A stretch of 64,000 nt of DNA from Platynereis dumerilii (taxonomy: Eukaryota; Annelida; Polychaeta; Phyllodocida; Nereididae), in the NCBI GenBank assembly GCA_026936325.1, contig JAPTHN010000001.1, forward strand, positions 124,001 to 188,000, in the 5' to 3' direction. Below, piece by piece: positions 32,801-46,521 of this stretch (position 1 is its first letter; every line of letters begins with the position of its first letter). Under the pieces are notes generated by a model. It did not search any database and was not told the DNA's origin. It saw only the letters and a program-made list of their open reading frames with translations. Made by a program: the position numbers and the translations under genes.

Positions 32801-34038
32801 AGTTTTAAAACCCTTCTAGTCATATTATGATCAAATCACATTTCTTATGACACATCAATTCAATTATTCACCTTTGTCCCGTTTTAATATTTATAATTGT
32901 AAAACAGTCACTCACATTCAACAGCTATTTAAGCCCAATTACTTCCACCAAGTTACATCAGAATTATGATTCAAAAACGCCACATCAATGATTAGAAAAT
33001 CAATACAATCAATGGCAGCATGTTAAAGATTTCAAAGAAGATAAGTCCTCCCTAAGATAAATTTGGATAGTTAAAAGAAATTTAATTAAAGTTGGCTAGA
33101 GAATTGACCTTCACATTGACACTCAGCATATTTTCTGCTGGATTGTTTTATTCTGTCTGATCTGACAAACACTGAGTGCGACTACCAACACGCTGTTTTC
33201 AAAATTGTCAACTTCTGTTTTATTTAACTGAATATCTTCTATCTGCACTTAAATGACTTCTAAGGTGAAAGAGTTTTCAGCAAAAATGTTGCAGAAGAAC
33301 TCTTCAGTTTTCAACTGAATAAGATTGACAAACTACAGTTCACCAGCCATTCCACAAAAAAGATGAGTTTGTGGTTCCATCACATGGTGGACTTTCGCAC
33401 ACGTAACTGAATATGAAGACCTGTTGAAAAGCTTTCTGATTTCATTTGGAAAACAGGGGTAGGTTCACTCTTAAGTCTTTTGGTTCAGACATAAATAATG
33501 GCAATGAGCTTCAAATACAGTATATCATGTCGATGTGCAGGCAATAATATACCAAAACTTTCTCCAAAGTTGGAAAATAAGTCTTTGAGATATCCAATTT
33601 TTACGAGGGGGACTTATCGTTGTTTAGTATTGTTTCACAATTGTTCAAACTTTTGTTTACAAACCTTTATAGCACCTCTTCCTTACAGGGAGTCAGCTGA
33701 ATAACACACATCAACAATGTTTAACAACAATGTACAAATATTCTAAGTGAAGTAAAGGCTCTAGGTGGGGTACAACTCCATTAAATGGTGAAAGTCACTA
33801 AACAAAATTAACAACATTACATACATTTTGTTGTTGTACAATGAATTTTTTTAAAAATTGACACGCATAGTATTTTTGTAATTTATGAATGAGCAAAACC
33901 ATGAGAAGTTTTGGCATATCAGGGAACATGAAAAACTAAGTTCACATCCTTCTCTTTCCATGATTAGCTCCTCTTAAAATTTGAATGTCTGCTTTTGATT
34001 TCCAGATGAGCGAAGCCAATTTTTTAAATGCTAACAAC
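29877..34038. other. Intergenic region with presumed UTRs of the flanking genes
   Basis: The left part lies upstream of the transporter start and includes a C-run at about 30005-30014. The right part lies downstream of the SPATA18 stop and probably holds its 3' UTR. Apart from the minisatellite at 32550-32700, nothing was recognised. Confidence 0.4.
32550..32700. repeat. About 31 bp minisatellite, roughly five units
   Basis: Units share GCAGGTTTTGCACTTTCAC followed by TTTGAAAAGATA, with drift between copies. They give the repeated LLSLQSESAKP-like and FEVKVQ peptides on the minus strand, which are not evidence of a gene. Confidence 0.85.
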
Positions 34039-37000
34039 TCATCTGGTATACTTACTAAAGCGGATACTTCTCCGAGGGCTTGGAGACCTACTCCTGGCAG
34101 CTGTGTAGGACCTTGTTGGGCTAATTGACCTTGAAGGGCTGAGTTTTCTTGTTGGACTAAGCGACCTCCCTGCACTTAAGGACCTTTTGACCCTCGAAGG
34201 GCTCGGTGACCTGCTGCGGCTTCTTCCGCGCGAGTTCTGCAAAACACGGACAGGAATAAATTACGAGAACTGATAATGCCTTAAAACCCATCAAACATAA
34301 ATGGAATACAGTCTCTGTAACAAGCAATCCTTCTGAGGAGAGGTAATACTACATCGAAGTAATCAGAAGTCGGCGCTCTATCAAGAAAAACAATACTCTC
34401 CTTCCATCTATTTCTTTTTGAGTTAAAATTGTTTCTTGCTGATATTTAAATGCTGTAATTTAGAGGCTCGCAGGATACTTTTTTCCCCACAAATCAATCA
34501 ATATACTCTCTATTATATACTCACAATATAGGCTCCCCTCTTGGTGCAAGTCTCGCCTTTGACAATGACCCTGAGTCCTTGAATGAGACAAGGCCAGATG
34601 TGGTGGTTAACCAGGGGAGCTGAGAATTCTGAGTCGTAGCTTCTTCTGTATCTAATAGTGTAAAGAAATGTTCAGTAATTAACTTTTTATTATACTGATT
34701 CTTCATAATCTAAATTATTTTTACTTGTGATATTAGAATGTAGGTATAACAAAACACTTCTACAACAGGTCTTTGTCACTCAGGGAAATAGACTCAGGCA
34801 AGACTGTAAAGAATAACGTATTTTCATAATCCATGGGAAAATTTGAAATCAACACATTTTGATTGGATGGCCTGTCACAGTCACTTTTGAGACATTCCCA
34901 TGGGAAGAGTTATCTCTGAACAAAAGTACCTACTGGTTTATAGGAAACAACTGGGCAGTCATAGAGTCTCAAAGACCAGCCTCTTCTGTTTTATAATTAC
35001 CATACTCAGCAACTTACTTGCATCTGATTGGTCTAGGGTGGGACCATTCTCAACAAATGTGATAAGGTCTTTTTTTATGAGGTGGTCTTTCTCCATATGG
35101 AGGCAATTTATATAGAGGCATCAGTAACAGTGAATGGAGATAATGAAGACCTTTTGATTGAAAATGAATACTAACTTTGCATCATCAAAGAGTTCACCGT
35201 CACTTGCATAGGAGATGTCCAAGGGATGTGCCAAAGACAAACATCTCCATGCGAAGCGGCAAGCCTCACGGATGAAGGGCTGCACTACGGAGAATGACGC
35301 TTCTGGAGGGAGATAGAGATTACCGTTCCTGTTAAGGGCTCGTAGTATATCCTGAAAGAGATTGATGTGTTGTATTCGTATGACTGTGGTTATGCATGTT
35401 TTAAATATATAAATAATAAAATGTATTTCGCATTGTAGGCCTTACGCAGTTCACATTTCTTTTGATATTTTCAAGAATAAACATCACAGAAAAGTGAGAT
35501 TTGGTACAATTGTGGAATGCGGGTTCAAAATTTAAATTTTGCACAATGTTTATTATCAAAAATACCAACAAAAATGCGTCCATGCACCGTCAAAGTGCAA
35601 AACACCGTTTATACATAGAATAGATGTCTCGGATGAACCTTTATAAAACAAATCAGCATGTCTGATATTCATTTGTGGATTTTACAATCAATATGATATG
35701 ATTAGTTTGGGATTCATAAAATCTATGCGATTAAAATCAGCAGCAGGCAACAGTATTTTGACTAGAATTCCTACAATATTTTAACACTATGCAATTATGG
35801 ACACAATGCATTGCAAAGGGGAAATTTATTAGCTATTAGCTTTGGACAGTTGTCATGGACTGATCAATCATTCAATATCTTGACCTCATGCATTTCCATT
35901 GTCTGTTGTGTGACCTTTGGTGGAACCAATGCATGCGAAAGCTCCAATCAACCATGTCTAATATGCATGCAAGACTTATTATTATGATGATCAGTTTATT
36001 GACACCAAATCAATACTTTATGCATGGGTTCAATTGGGTTGGTCTGTCATTGGTAAGCATGACTTACTGATACAAGGGCAGGCAGGTCGCAGTAGTCCGA
36101 GTTCCGGTTGATATAGTTCTGGACCGCTTCTTCGAGGGTTTCCGGACCGGTGTGAGTGACGGATAGATTCGCTCGCACTTTCAACTTAAAGCTGGCGAAT
36201 GAAGATTTTGCAGCAAGAAAGGCTTCCTGAAATGAGAAAATGCCATAAAAGAATTGTTCCAGATATGTGAGCAATCAATACAGACAGACAAGCAAATTCT
36301 TTTTTGACCTGTGCAAAAATATACACCCAGCCCAATATTTTTTATTTTTTTATTCATAAGACACCTGATCATGTGGTATAGAATTATCATAAGTGAAAAC
36401 AAACCAGTCCCAGTTTGCTTGTAATTCTATCTATATGTCCTGTCAGCATGCCTCAGCAGTCCAACATCGGCCCAGCGTCAGTCTGATGTCAGTAGCATCG
36501 GACCAGCTTCGGGCCGACGTTGGCCACCGCGGGCATGCTGATAGGGTGGGCTTATATATGTCATTCAATACTTCAATGGTAACTCTTAACAAACCTTTTA
36601 AAAACGGTGTACATAATATTATTAGTATATTTACAAACATTAGTCCAGCCATAATTGGTTATTAGCTTGTTGGATCGATCAACCCAACAGATTTTCTGTC
36701 TAGGAAAAATATTGAGCTTATCCACAATTTAATCTAATTGACATTGTAAAAAAGGGAATTACAGCTATTTTTTTGTTCATTCTACGGTCCGACCAAAAAA
36801 AGTTCCTCGAGATTAGAAGACCAGAGAAGCTAAAAATCAACTCTGTCTGACCTTAGTTGAACAGCAAACTCCTCCTTCTATTGAAAGCCTTAAAGAAATA
36901 CTCTATGGTAAAGTTAACTTTTATTCTTAACAATTTCCTTACAGATGATTTCATATTTGTAGACCAAAGGACGAAATGTGATTTTTTTCATAGGACATGG

Positions 37001-40000
37001 TATCCTATGGGGAAAAGTGATGCCATAAGTTTTCTGATGTCATTTTTCCCTATAGAATACCCAGAATACATGTCCCAGAAAAAAAATTCACTTTCAGTCC
37101 TTTTGTCTACAAATATGAAATCATCTGTAACATACCTGCATCACAGCAAAAACAATGCGCTGGTTGTTTTCCTTGTCGTCTGAGTATCTCCTTAAGGTAT
37201 CCAGAGCATCAAGACGGTCTCCGGAATACATGTCATTGAACTGTGTCACCAGACTGGACATTCGGACTCTCTGGGTGACATCATCTGCTGACAGCGGTGA
37301 AGTCACCTTGACCAAAGGTCGAGGCAGGTCAAGGTCGCTGAAAATAATAATGATTTTGAATGAAATTTACTCCATCTAGAAGAAACCATCTTCAGATTTC
37401 GTAGAAGAATAATCAGTAAAGAATGGTGTGATGTTTTTCTCAATTAAAAGTCCTTTCCATTTTCTAACCCTAGAAAACCTAAATACAAGATTTGTAATAA
37501 CAACCAATTATTTGTCGATCTGTCACGTTATGTGCACTGCCAATCCAGGTGGTATCGGTAAACCAGGATATTGGCCATGAATATTAAAATATTGGTTCTT
37601 TTCTTCTTTCAACCATTGGTGACAACCAATCTTCCCTCAACTAATGTAAGACTGGTTGTCAGTTGGTAAATCTGTTTTGAGAGTGTATATTATTCCATAT
37701 CTAGTCCCTGTATTGAGCTCAGACACAACCATCCCAACTTCCATAAATTGGGAAAATTATCCAAATCCACATTCTAATGACCTAGCTGCTATTCAGACGT
37801 TTTACACATGTGAATATATATATTTTTCCTTCATAAAGACTTTTAAACTATATTTTACCTTCTAAGTAAGATGTCTTTTCTTCCAGACAACACAGCAAGG
37901 TCATCTTTCAGGATCCTGATTTGCCTTTCATAGTTCTCCAACAAAGATGATCTGGTTCTGAGAGTTGCCAATTCTTCTTCAGCAATTAAGAGCCTGGAAA
38001 TCGAACAACCAAATCCTTATTTCAGGTATGTGAGTAATTAGTTATTGTAAAATATGCATATTTTCCTGCTTCTCATGTGTTTAGTACATGATGAAGTGAG
38101 TTACAATAATAATTTGTAAATCTGAAGATATTACATTCCTGTCTGCTTCTTTTTTCAGCTTTTGCACTAAACTTACTTGGCTCTGAGTTCATGGTTTTCA
38201 TCTTCAACTACAATTTTCTCCTTTTCAGACACTATTTTCATGTCCTCCAGTTCGTCTCTGGTGGCTTCCAACCTGATTGAAAAGTATTCACAGTCAAATA
38301 AATTAATTATCATTGTATAACTAGGAAACAGACATTCACTTCCTCATAACCGATGGAATCGCTGTAAAAATGCACTGAAATAATTACATATCTCAAACTT
38401 CATAAATTAGAAACATAATCTGAGACTCACTCAATCCTGAGGTCATCAGCTTCCGCTTTGGTGTCGATCAGTTCCACATCCAGATTGGCAATGGACCTTT
38501 CATAGTTGTCCTGGATGTTGGTGATTTGTCTGTCTTTGGCAGCATTTTCGACAAGGAGGTCCAGATCAGCGTCGAAAGGGTACACCGTCGAAGGGAAAAG
38601 GCCATTGCCAAGCCAAGGAAGGCGCCGTGACTTGATCAAGTTAGACGTGTACATGCCAGCTAAAGTTGGAGAGAAATGGGCAAAAGTAAGATCCAGATTA
38701 ATTTTTAGTTGTTTTTTAGGTCATGATTGCTTTTTTATAAACACTGTGTGTGATCTTCAATAAATGAATTACAAATAAGACATGTTTGGTTACTGGAGAT
38801 TATTATTGAAACGATGGCTTTTTGAAAAGAGAACATGAGCTTTTTGAAAAGGGGTATTAGGGAGTTGGGACAGGTCATTAGAGCTCTTTGCAGATTGGCA
38901 GTCCACTAGAAAAATAATTTGTCTCTTTTTCAACTTGCAAACTGCTGCGCCATGTCATTCACAGTTACCTGTTGGTTTCCTGATCTTATTAGATGTATAC
39001 CCTTAGTAATTTAATTAGTTTGTTTATTGACATATATACTGCTTGATATGATATGCACTGAATCAATTGATTAAACCATAACTGACACAAACATCGTAAA
39101 AATATTTTCAAGCCAGTGACATCACAAGTCCAAGTTGAAAGTTATTTTGAAAATGTTTGGACCGCTAATCCGCAAAGAGGTCTGAGTATACCAACATGTA
39201 CATTGTGGTATGGTAAGAACGGTGGAGGGAAGTGGGCAACGACTCCTGAGCATTGCTGGTACCTGGAATGCATGCCAGATCAGCTAATCAGGCCGTTTGT
39301 ATTTGAGCCAAAATTTATTGTCATGACTTTTTTGTTACGTCTTAGCCAAATATAATTTCAAATGATGTCCAGTGTTACATCTTAGACCATGACATGTTTT
39401 AGACAATTTTGAAGAAATCATACACTTTATCTGCAAAACAATTACACTGTAATTTATTCAAGATGGGTTCTCACAGAATTTAGGATAATCTGTTTAGAGT
39501 TTATGAGAGAAATCATCAATTTGCGAAAATTCAGAAAAGATGTAACATTGGACACCACAGCCATTTTAGAAGATATCCAGGACGTAACAGGGACACCAAG
39601 GATATGACGATGGATAGCTTCATTGTCTAAAATGTGAAGTGCACAAGTCACTTACAATTTGAATGAAACTTTTTCCAAAAACTAAAATACTTCTACTTGA
39701 CAATTATGACTATTCCCCAATGCCAAGTTCACGTGAAGGTTGCAAAACCGTCAGTTGTAGAAGATGTAACATGGGACACCAACAGGCTAAGATGTAACAT
39801 GGACACAATTTTGTCCATGTTACATCTTTTTCAAATATCTTCACATTGATATTTTGCTTGCAAATTCTACAGCCTTGAACATTGCAAATTATTCTAATAA
39901 CAGTGATATAACATGTCAAAGGTGTAATGTATAACCCAGCATTAAACTGAGACACAATTTCATGTCATTGCAACTATTGACCAAGACGTAACATTGCAAA

Positions 40001-41634
40001 AAATGTGGTCTTTGAAACAGAAAGCTCCTCCCTCACCACAGCACCGAAAGTAAAACCATCTGTGACTGGTTGAAATCATATAAAATAATATGTAATTTAT
40101 GTCAACAAATGAATTTATGCTAATGATTCACCATGGCTCCTTGATTCAAGGTTTGAATGAGAGTGGCCAAGACGTAACATTTGAAAATTTTTCAATTTGA
40201 AGATTCAAGGACCGAGATGCTTGAGAAATCTTAATTATTCAAAAACAACATGGACTCATTTTGCAGTCATATGGGAATGGAAAGTGCAACTTGGAATTCA
40301 TATTACAGTGATAGCTAATGAATTAACCTTTATATTTGAGTGTTGTCAGATGTGGTATTGTGGACACCAAAGCAGGTGGTCTACTTGCACCCCTATTTAA
40401 TGTTATTTGTGTTTTAACTTTGAAGAAAAGGAAAGCAAATTGTATTAATGAAAATCTTAACAACAACTTATAACATAATTCACTTCTGAAGAACAGCCGG
40501 TGAAATTTATATAGCAATGATACTTTGTGTGTCTTGGGTGGACACCACACAATTTTGGGCCATTTTGTCCATCATGCCCAACTTGAACCAGCTTTAAATC
40601 GCAAGATAAAAGTCCTCAAGCAATGAATTTAACTGCTATGCTGAGAAAATCACTTACACTACCAAAGTAACATACATTCATATACATCCAATTGGCTGGG
40701 TGTCATCAGTGAAGTGTGGCCATTCTAAGAAGTAACAAAAAAAATCATGACAGTAAATTCTGCCTCATTTTTGGTTGTAACAGCGGTTGAAATTTACATC
40801 AAGGAACTAGGGATTAAGATTAAGATCAATGATTAAAGAAGTTTTTAAAGGTTGAAGAGTACAGAATGAAAACAACTTGAAGGAAGGGTAAATCTCGGGA
40901 TTTATAAAGAAGTAAGTTCTGACCTTCAGCCGAAGTGAGGTTGAGGAGCCTGAACAACTGGGCCTGGACCCTGGTGTTGAGTTCAATGACGTCACAGCAC
41001 TTTTCCACATTCTGGCTTGTAGTGTTAATCTGCAAAGCATGTATTTAAATTGCTTAATTAAGGAACAATCTCCACATATTATGTGATATACAGTTACTGT
41101 ATAGGATATCGTGAGAAAGTGTGTTACAACAGAAATGGATTAACCAATAGACTGGAATTTAGCAAGCTGAAACATGCTCCAAATGGATTTCCTAAAAAAG
41201 CAACAAAATAGTACTGTGTATAATGGATGTTGAAGACAAAAAAGGTTCACTGGAAAATTTGAAATTTTGAGTCAGCTATTGAATGATTGAGTGACAGACA
41301 GACAGACAGACAAACATTTTTATTTGGCCATTTGTACATACTACATAATAAGTTCATATCATATAGATTATCCAGTGGCCAAGGAGGCACTCACTAAGTC
41401 AGTTAGCCGACGCTATCGTGGGTGCCCCCTTGTCAAAGTTACAATGTAAATATTACTAAAGTAAGTAGACATACATGAGATAAGAAATAAAGTTATTGTT
41501 ACAAGAAGTATAAAAAGTAGTTGAGAGGAGATGAGGTTATGAAAGATGAGATGATATGATGTGAGAATGACTAACACGCATATGATTGATGTCTAACTGT
41601 TTATGGAGTTTATTAATTTACATGTACTACCCTA

Positions 41635-41676
<42 letters not shown>

Positions 41677-44600
41677 ATATAAAAAATAATAATAATAATT
41701 AAAAAAAAAATAAAATAAAATAAAATAAAATAGAAAGAAAATAAATAAAAAGAGGTTTTCTTTTTCTTTACGCTCGTCCACAAACATAGCAATTTGATAT
41801 TGTACAATCAATTTTATAGTTATTTATCAGATATTTTTTATATACAGTAAGAAGCCGAATTCAGAGTGTGTGAAAATTTTGTCTGTAATTTGCGATATTC
41901 CCTTATTAAGTAGAAGAGGCAGTTTATATCTCAGGCAATTTTCCCCAAATTTATGACGAAGTTGAGGCATTACAAAAAACCTATTTCTTGTCCCATATAC
42001 ATGCTCAAGCCTACTAATGAAACCAGTATTTGAGAAATATAAAGGAACTTGACCATGCTGAAGTCTAAAGTAGAATTTATACATTTTTCGAGTTATTATA
42101 TCTTCAAGTTTCAAGGTAAATAGTGATTTGAATAAAGGATCAGTGTGTGAGTTGTATTTACTTTTCGTTATAATACGTATTGCCCTTTTTTGGAGGTTGA
42201 ATATACTGGTAATATTGTATCCCCAACACAAAACACCGTAGTTCAAATAGGAATGAATTAGGCTGTCATAAATTGTTTTTAGAATGTGAGGTGGTAGAGT
42301 ATTTCTCAATTTCTTCATAATTCCAATAGTTTTACAAATTTTGTTTCGTACATGGTTTTTGTGGCTGCTCCAGGATAAACTGCTATCTAACACAATACCT
42401 AAGAAGTTGAATTGATCAACATATTGTACTTCTTCCCCGCAAATACTGATATTTGGATATATTACTTGCTTGTTTGGTTTATGAAATGCCATGCATTTAG
42501 TTTTCTTTACATTCAGCGAGAGTTTATTGAGCCTGAGCCACTTGGTAACATCATTCAGGTGTTCATTCAGCTGTTGTGTCATATCTTTCTGATCATAATT
42601 TCTAGAATCTATTGATACTAAGAGTGTTGTATCATCTGCATAGCTAATAAATTTGAAAAAATCTGTTGAGAATGGCAGATCATTGATATAGATAATAAAT
42701 AGTAAGGGGCCTAAAATTGAGCCTTGAGGCACACCGGTTCGTATTGGTAGGGGGGTGGATACTTCACTATCCATTTCGACATATTGCTCTCGATTTTCCA
42801 GATAGCTTTGAAAGAGAGAGAGGGCTTGCCCTGTGATTCCATAATAGTTGAGTTTGTGAAGTAATATGCTATGGTCAATAGTATCGAAAGCTTTAGAGAG
42901 ATCATAAAAATGCTTATCGGGAGATTACCTTTATCCATTTCAAGTATGATTTTATCAGTTAATTCAAGGGCAGCAAATTCGCAGGAATGTTTTTCTCGAA
43001 AGCCGTATTGGCTGGAGAAGTACAAGTTGTTGATGGTGAAGTAGGAATGAAGTTGAAGAAAAATGGCTTTCTCAAAAACTTTGGAAATAGAGGGCAGGAG
43101 AGATATTGGTCGATAATTGGTAAGTAAAGTTTCATCACTATTCTTGTATATTGGAAGGACTTTCGCCATTTTCAATTTGTTAGGGAAGACACCCTTTTCA
43201 AAGGACTGGTTGATGATTACAGTTAAAGGTTTGTAGAGTTCCATCTTAAGGTATTTCAGTAATTTGGTTGATATTCGGTCAAATCCATGCGAGGTCTTGC
43301 TCTTTAGATTACTTATAATCTTTAAAGTATCCTGCTCACTTAGAGGAGTGAATCTAAAGTTGTTAGTATCGTTGCGAGTTTTCAGGTACTGTTGAAAAGT
43401 ATTATTAGTCATTTCAGGAATATTTGATGCCAGGTTTGGACCAATGTCAGTAAAGAACTTATTAAATTCACTTGCAATCTCTTTTGGATTGGTGATTATT
43501 TTGTTTCCAGTGGTGAAACTTCTGGGAAAAGTATTATTATTTTTGTTGATGACATGATTTCCTTGATCGTTTTCCAAGTATTCTTAATATCATTTTTGAA
43601 TTTGGTAAATATCCTGTCGTGATGCATTTTTTTTGCTTGTCTAATAACACTCTTCAGTATCTTTTTATAGGTATTCAGGTTTGCTGCTATTTGGTTGTAT
43701 GATGGGTCGTCACAGGTCATATGTTTCAATTTCTGGTAAAGTTTATCTCTAAATTTCATTGATCGCATAATTGCAGCCGTAATCCAATTAGAGTTCTTAT
43801 GTTTGTATTTATTGTATTTCTTCGTTTTTACTGGCATATGTTTATTCAGACCAACCTGGAGTATATCATGAAGTATGTTGTAATTGGTTTCAGGATCAGC
43901 ATTTTCGTCAGTACATATATTTTGAATAATTGATTGTTCTATTAAATGGTTCTTAAGGTTCTGAAAAGCTTTGTCATTACTAACAGTGTTACGTATTTAG
44001 TAGGTTCTTGTTTTTCTTTGTTGGAATTCAAGACAAGTGAAATATGGGAGATGGTCTGAAATGTTCGAGATAATGATTCCAGATGAGGTTTTAGAAGTAT
44101 TACAGGATAATTTACAAAACTGGTTATCTATTAAAGTTCCTTTACCATTAGCCAGTCGAGTTGGCATTGTTATTTTTGGTAGGTACCCATTAGTTACAAA
44201 GTGAGATTGTTGCACAATTTATTTGAGCAGACATAGCTCATTGCTTTAAGTTATGATAATCTGTCCATTGTCATAACTTAATTAATAAAACATGTCAGCT
44301 CAAAGGAATTGTGCAACCATGTAACTCAATCATTTAAGCGGACTCAAAATTCAAATTTTACAGTGTTGGTTAAATAAATCAGTCTAAAAAATAAACACTA
44401 GGTCATTCAGAATCATTCTCGATTTGCTGGTTCCTCATTTGTAAAAAACAATTCAATTTGCAGGATGAGAACTCAGGATATGCAATTAATGAGCAAAAAA
44501 AGGAAAGAAGAATACTGCCAATTAATACCCCCCTTCCTTCTTAATTGATTGTCTCATGATTGCCAACATGCCAGTGCAATTCACATCCATGTTATCATGC

Positions 44601-45533
44601 ATGTTATGCAGTTGGATAATCTGATCTTGTTGCATGCATGTTGCAGGGCCCAGTCACTGCATGATGTTCACAGGTGCTGAACAATATCTGCCAAAGAGGG
44701 GTGTGAGTCATACAGGACAAGCATTGATCTTTTCCAACTACCGTTGAGATGGGGTGATTAAACATGGTTTTTTTTATGTCAGGTGAACTGAGGGCAAAAT
44801 CACCTGTATTTCTATTGATGATGAGATCTGCATGCTATTGGAGAAACTGTTGAAGATACTGATATCTTGTGCATGGTAGAATGCATTTTCAGTGCTCAGT
44901 TTATTAGCCTGTATGATGTGGAGTGATTAACTCTCTAGCAATTCAATGCAAAGGATACATTTACATAGTAATTGACAAGAGCATATTTTGGTTTATTACC
45001 AGGGTAGTTACTTCATTAGAATGGTTAAAACATTACCTACTTTTTCTTTTGGTTTATTGTAATATCACCTTTTAAAAGCATTTACAAGTAAAATGTCTCT
45101 TTTTTCACAAATGGAACTTGTTCATCTATGTTGTTAAATAAGCATGTGATGCACAATTGTGAATGTACAATACAAACACTGTATTAAGTGCATGCAATAC
45201 TCTATTTTACATAGAAGACATCACCTGCAGCAAGATAATATACAATATTATTGCTAAGTATTTCAGTTTGGAGCCATTAGGAGGCATGTCAGAACTTGAC
45301 AATCTGCACTGCTCTACAGTTAATTGGAGTGGTATAGAGGTGCTATCGATTTCATTGGCATTGACAGAAAATGCCTCGAGACACTTAACCAATGCATATT
45401 AAAATCATACAGGTAAAATATCACAAAAAATATCTTCATATCATACCTTGTATTCATCCAGCCAAGTTTCCAATTTTGTCTGCAATCTGCTAAAGTAGCC
45501 AAGATTAACCAGCCTCCTCAATGTTTCTGCCAT
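34039..45533 (-). CDS. SPATA18: SPATA18 (mitochondria-eating protein, MIEAP) orthologue, 10 exons, 504 aa
   Basis: Exons: 45533-45447, 41029-40924, 38659-38431, 38272-38177, 37993-37859, 37337-37136, 36226-36068, 35351-35176, 34651-34525 and 34236-34039. All borders are GT-AG with consistent phases. In vertebrates this p53-induced protein acts in mitochondrial quality control at the outer membrane and inside mitochondria. Recognition rests on the order of conserved blocks. These are [10 protein letters not shown] at the start, [12 protein letters not shown] with [23 protein letters not shown], a coiled-coil region (about 120-215), [26 protein letters not shown] and [22 protein letters not shown]-terminal SR-type tail with repeated SRSPSPSR follows. 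Human MIEAP is 538 aa; this copy is shorter mainly in the coiled coil. An in-frame TAG lies 15 nt before the ATG. A decayed LINE sits in intron 1. I see no damage. Confidence 0.95.
38840..39185 (+). repeat. About 350 bp dispersed repeat, copy 1 (SPATA18 intron 2)
   Basis: This aligns in the same orientation with 56815-57165. Shared blocks are TTGCAGATTGGC, CATGTCATTCACAGTTAC, TAGTTTGTTTATTGACA, GCCAGTGACATCACA and TGAAAGTTATTTTGAAAATG. No coding frame and no clear terminal repeats, so the family is unknown. Confidence 0.7.
39365..40560. repeat. Array of dispersed GAYGTAACATxGGACACCA motifs with a perfect hairpin
   Basis: Variants of the motif occur near 39539, 39581, 39761, 39790, 39983 and 40170, with GGACACCA alone near 40369 and 40541 and an inverse copy near 39373. 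At 39790-39827 two copies face each other as a perfect 16 bp-arm hairpin (AGATGTAACATGGACA and its inverse, 6 bp loop). No coding frame. It is within SPATA18 intron 2. Confidence 0.65.
41284..44220 (-). mobile_element. Decayed, 5'-truncated CR1/Jockey-group LINE
   Basis: Minus-strand non-LTR retrotransposon in SPATA18 intron 1. At the 5' side only the end of the endonuclease is left (GTLIDN and [13 protein letters not shown] at about 44050-44140). The RT carries [42 protein letters not shown] and SYADDTTLL, so the catalytic YADD is kept. Near 42905 a frameshift separates the SIF part from [12 protein letters not shown], and further breaks lie around 43560 and 43840-43990. The 3' UTR includes a U-rich tract (A-run at 41638-41673 on the plus strand) and ends in a short (GTCT)n tail at about 41291-41311, as CR1-like LINEs often do. 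Confidence 0.88.
41827..43577 (-). pseudogene. LINE reverse transcriptase, frameshifted
   Basis: Two overlapping frames, 43577-42711 and 42774-41827, together hold the RT and the C-terminal domain of the LINE. The fingers and palm motifs through [12 protein letters not shown] are in the first frame. DLSKAFD, YADD and the thumb are in the second. The shift near 42905 makes the product non-functional. The C-terminal part after YADD ([19 protein letters not shown]) is typical of CR1/Jockey-group elements. Confidence 0.85.
44221..45446. other. SPATA18 intron 1, right part
   Basis: Intronic DNA between the LINE and exon 1. Nothing recognised. Confidence 0.4.
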
Positions 45534-46513
45534 CTTGATGAATAGCTATATGCACAGTGTAACAAGCAGTAGCTACAGGCCTGCAGAATAAGCCAGGTGA
45601 AATTTATTGATCTTTGAAGGTCATTCGATCCTGGTGGCTGCCAGCAGCATGCTTACTAATCCATGGAGACTTCAATGTTGCTGGATAGTGCCACAGTGCA
45701 TGCATGTAAGAGTTCAATGTATAGCATAGCCAAATATGCAATGTATTTATTAATTAGCTGCACACTTGGAGATTTCTGATCCCTGTTAAATTTGCCTTGT
45801 TCACATGCTGTGATAATGAAATAATGGACAGATTTATATTAACAATTGTATTAAGATTATCTCATACAGAATGGTCTTCTGGTTCTGAAAAGAATATAAA
45901 TCTATTTATATAAATAGAACACAGAATATTGATTTGACAAAACCATATATGATTGTCTTATAATTAGATATCATCACTGGACTGACTGGAGTGAAATAAC
46001 AACATGGGTCAAGTTTCATTGAACAAATATATTAAATATAAATAGGTCCAGACAAATTAAAAATATATTTATTTATACATTATATTTAAAATTCATATTA
46101 CATAAATGCACGTACATTGTAAACTTCAAATAAATTAATTTTTTTGCGGTTGAATAGCATTAGCTGCATGTGTATTTTTTGTGTAATGGAATCGGGCACA
46201 ATGGGATGGGGGGGGATTTTCTTGGTTTCTGACAAAGTAGGCCTATATATGATATGGTGCCATCAAGTCTTGTGATTTCCCATCCTGATGTTTCTACCCT
46301 TTTATCAAATTACAGCTATATGTACATGCATAGGTTTGGTGAGAAATATTTTGTTTTCTTGCTAAACTCAACTAAATTCAAAGGGGTTCAATATGAACCA
46401 TTCTCTGGACAAACCACCAATAATCAGGCTTTCTCAATGCTTGTACGAGTTTGATACATCATAACAAACAGTTATGAATAGCTACCCTGATAAACACACT
46501 CACTGGTGCCTAA
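45534..46513. other. Upstream region of SPATA18
   Basis: Presumed promoter and 5' UTR side of SPATA18. I see no clear TATA box or named factor site. A G-run lies at about 46208-46216 and a TAGGCCTA at about 46238. Confidence 0.35.
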
Positions 46514-46521
46514 GAAGTATT

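Noticed and set aside
33942-34175. Minus-strand frame overlapping the last SPATA18 exon
   Set aside because: A different frame from the SR-type tail. It shows repeated composition only because the SR repeats are read out of frame.
41613-41807. Phe-rich minus-strand frame
   Set aside because: Translation of the A/T-rich LINE 3' UTR.
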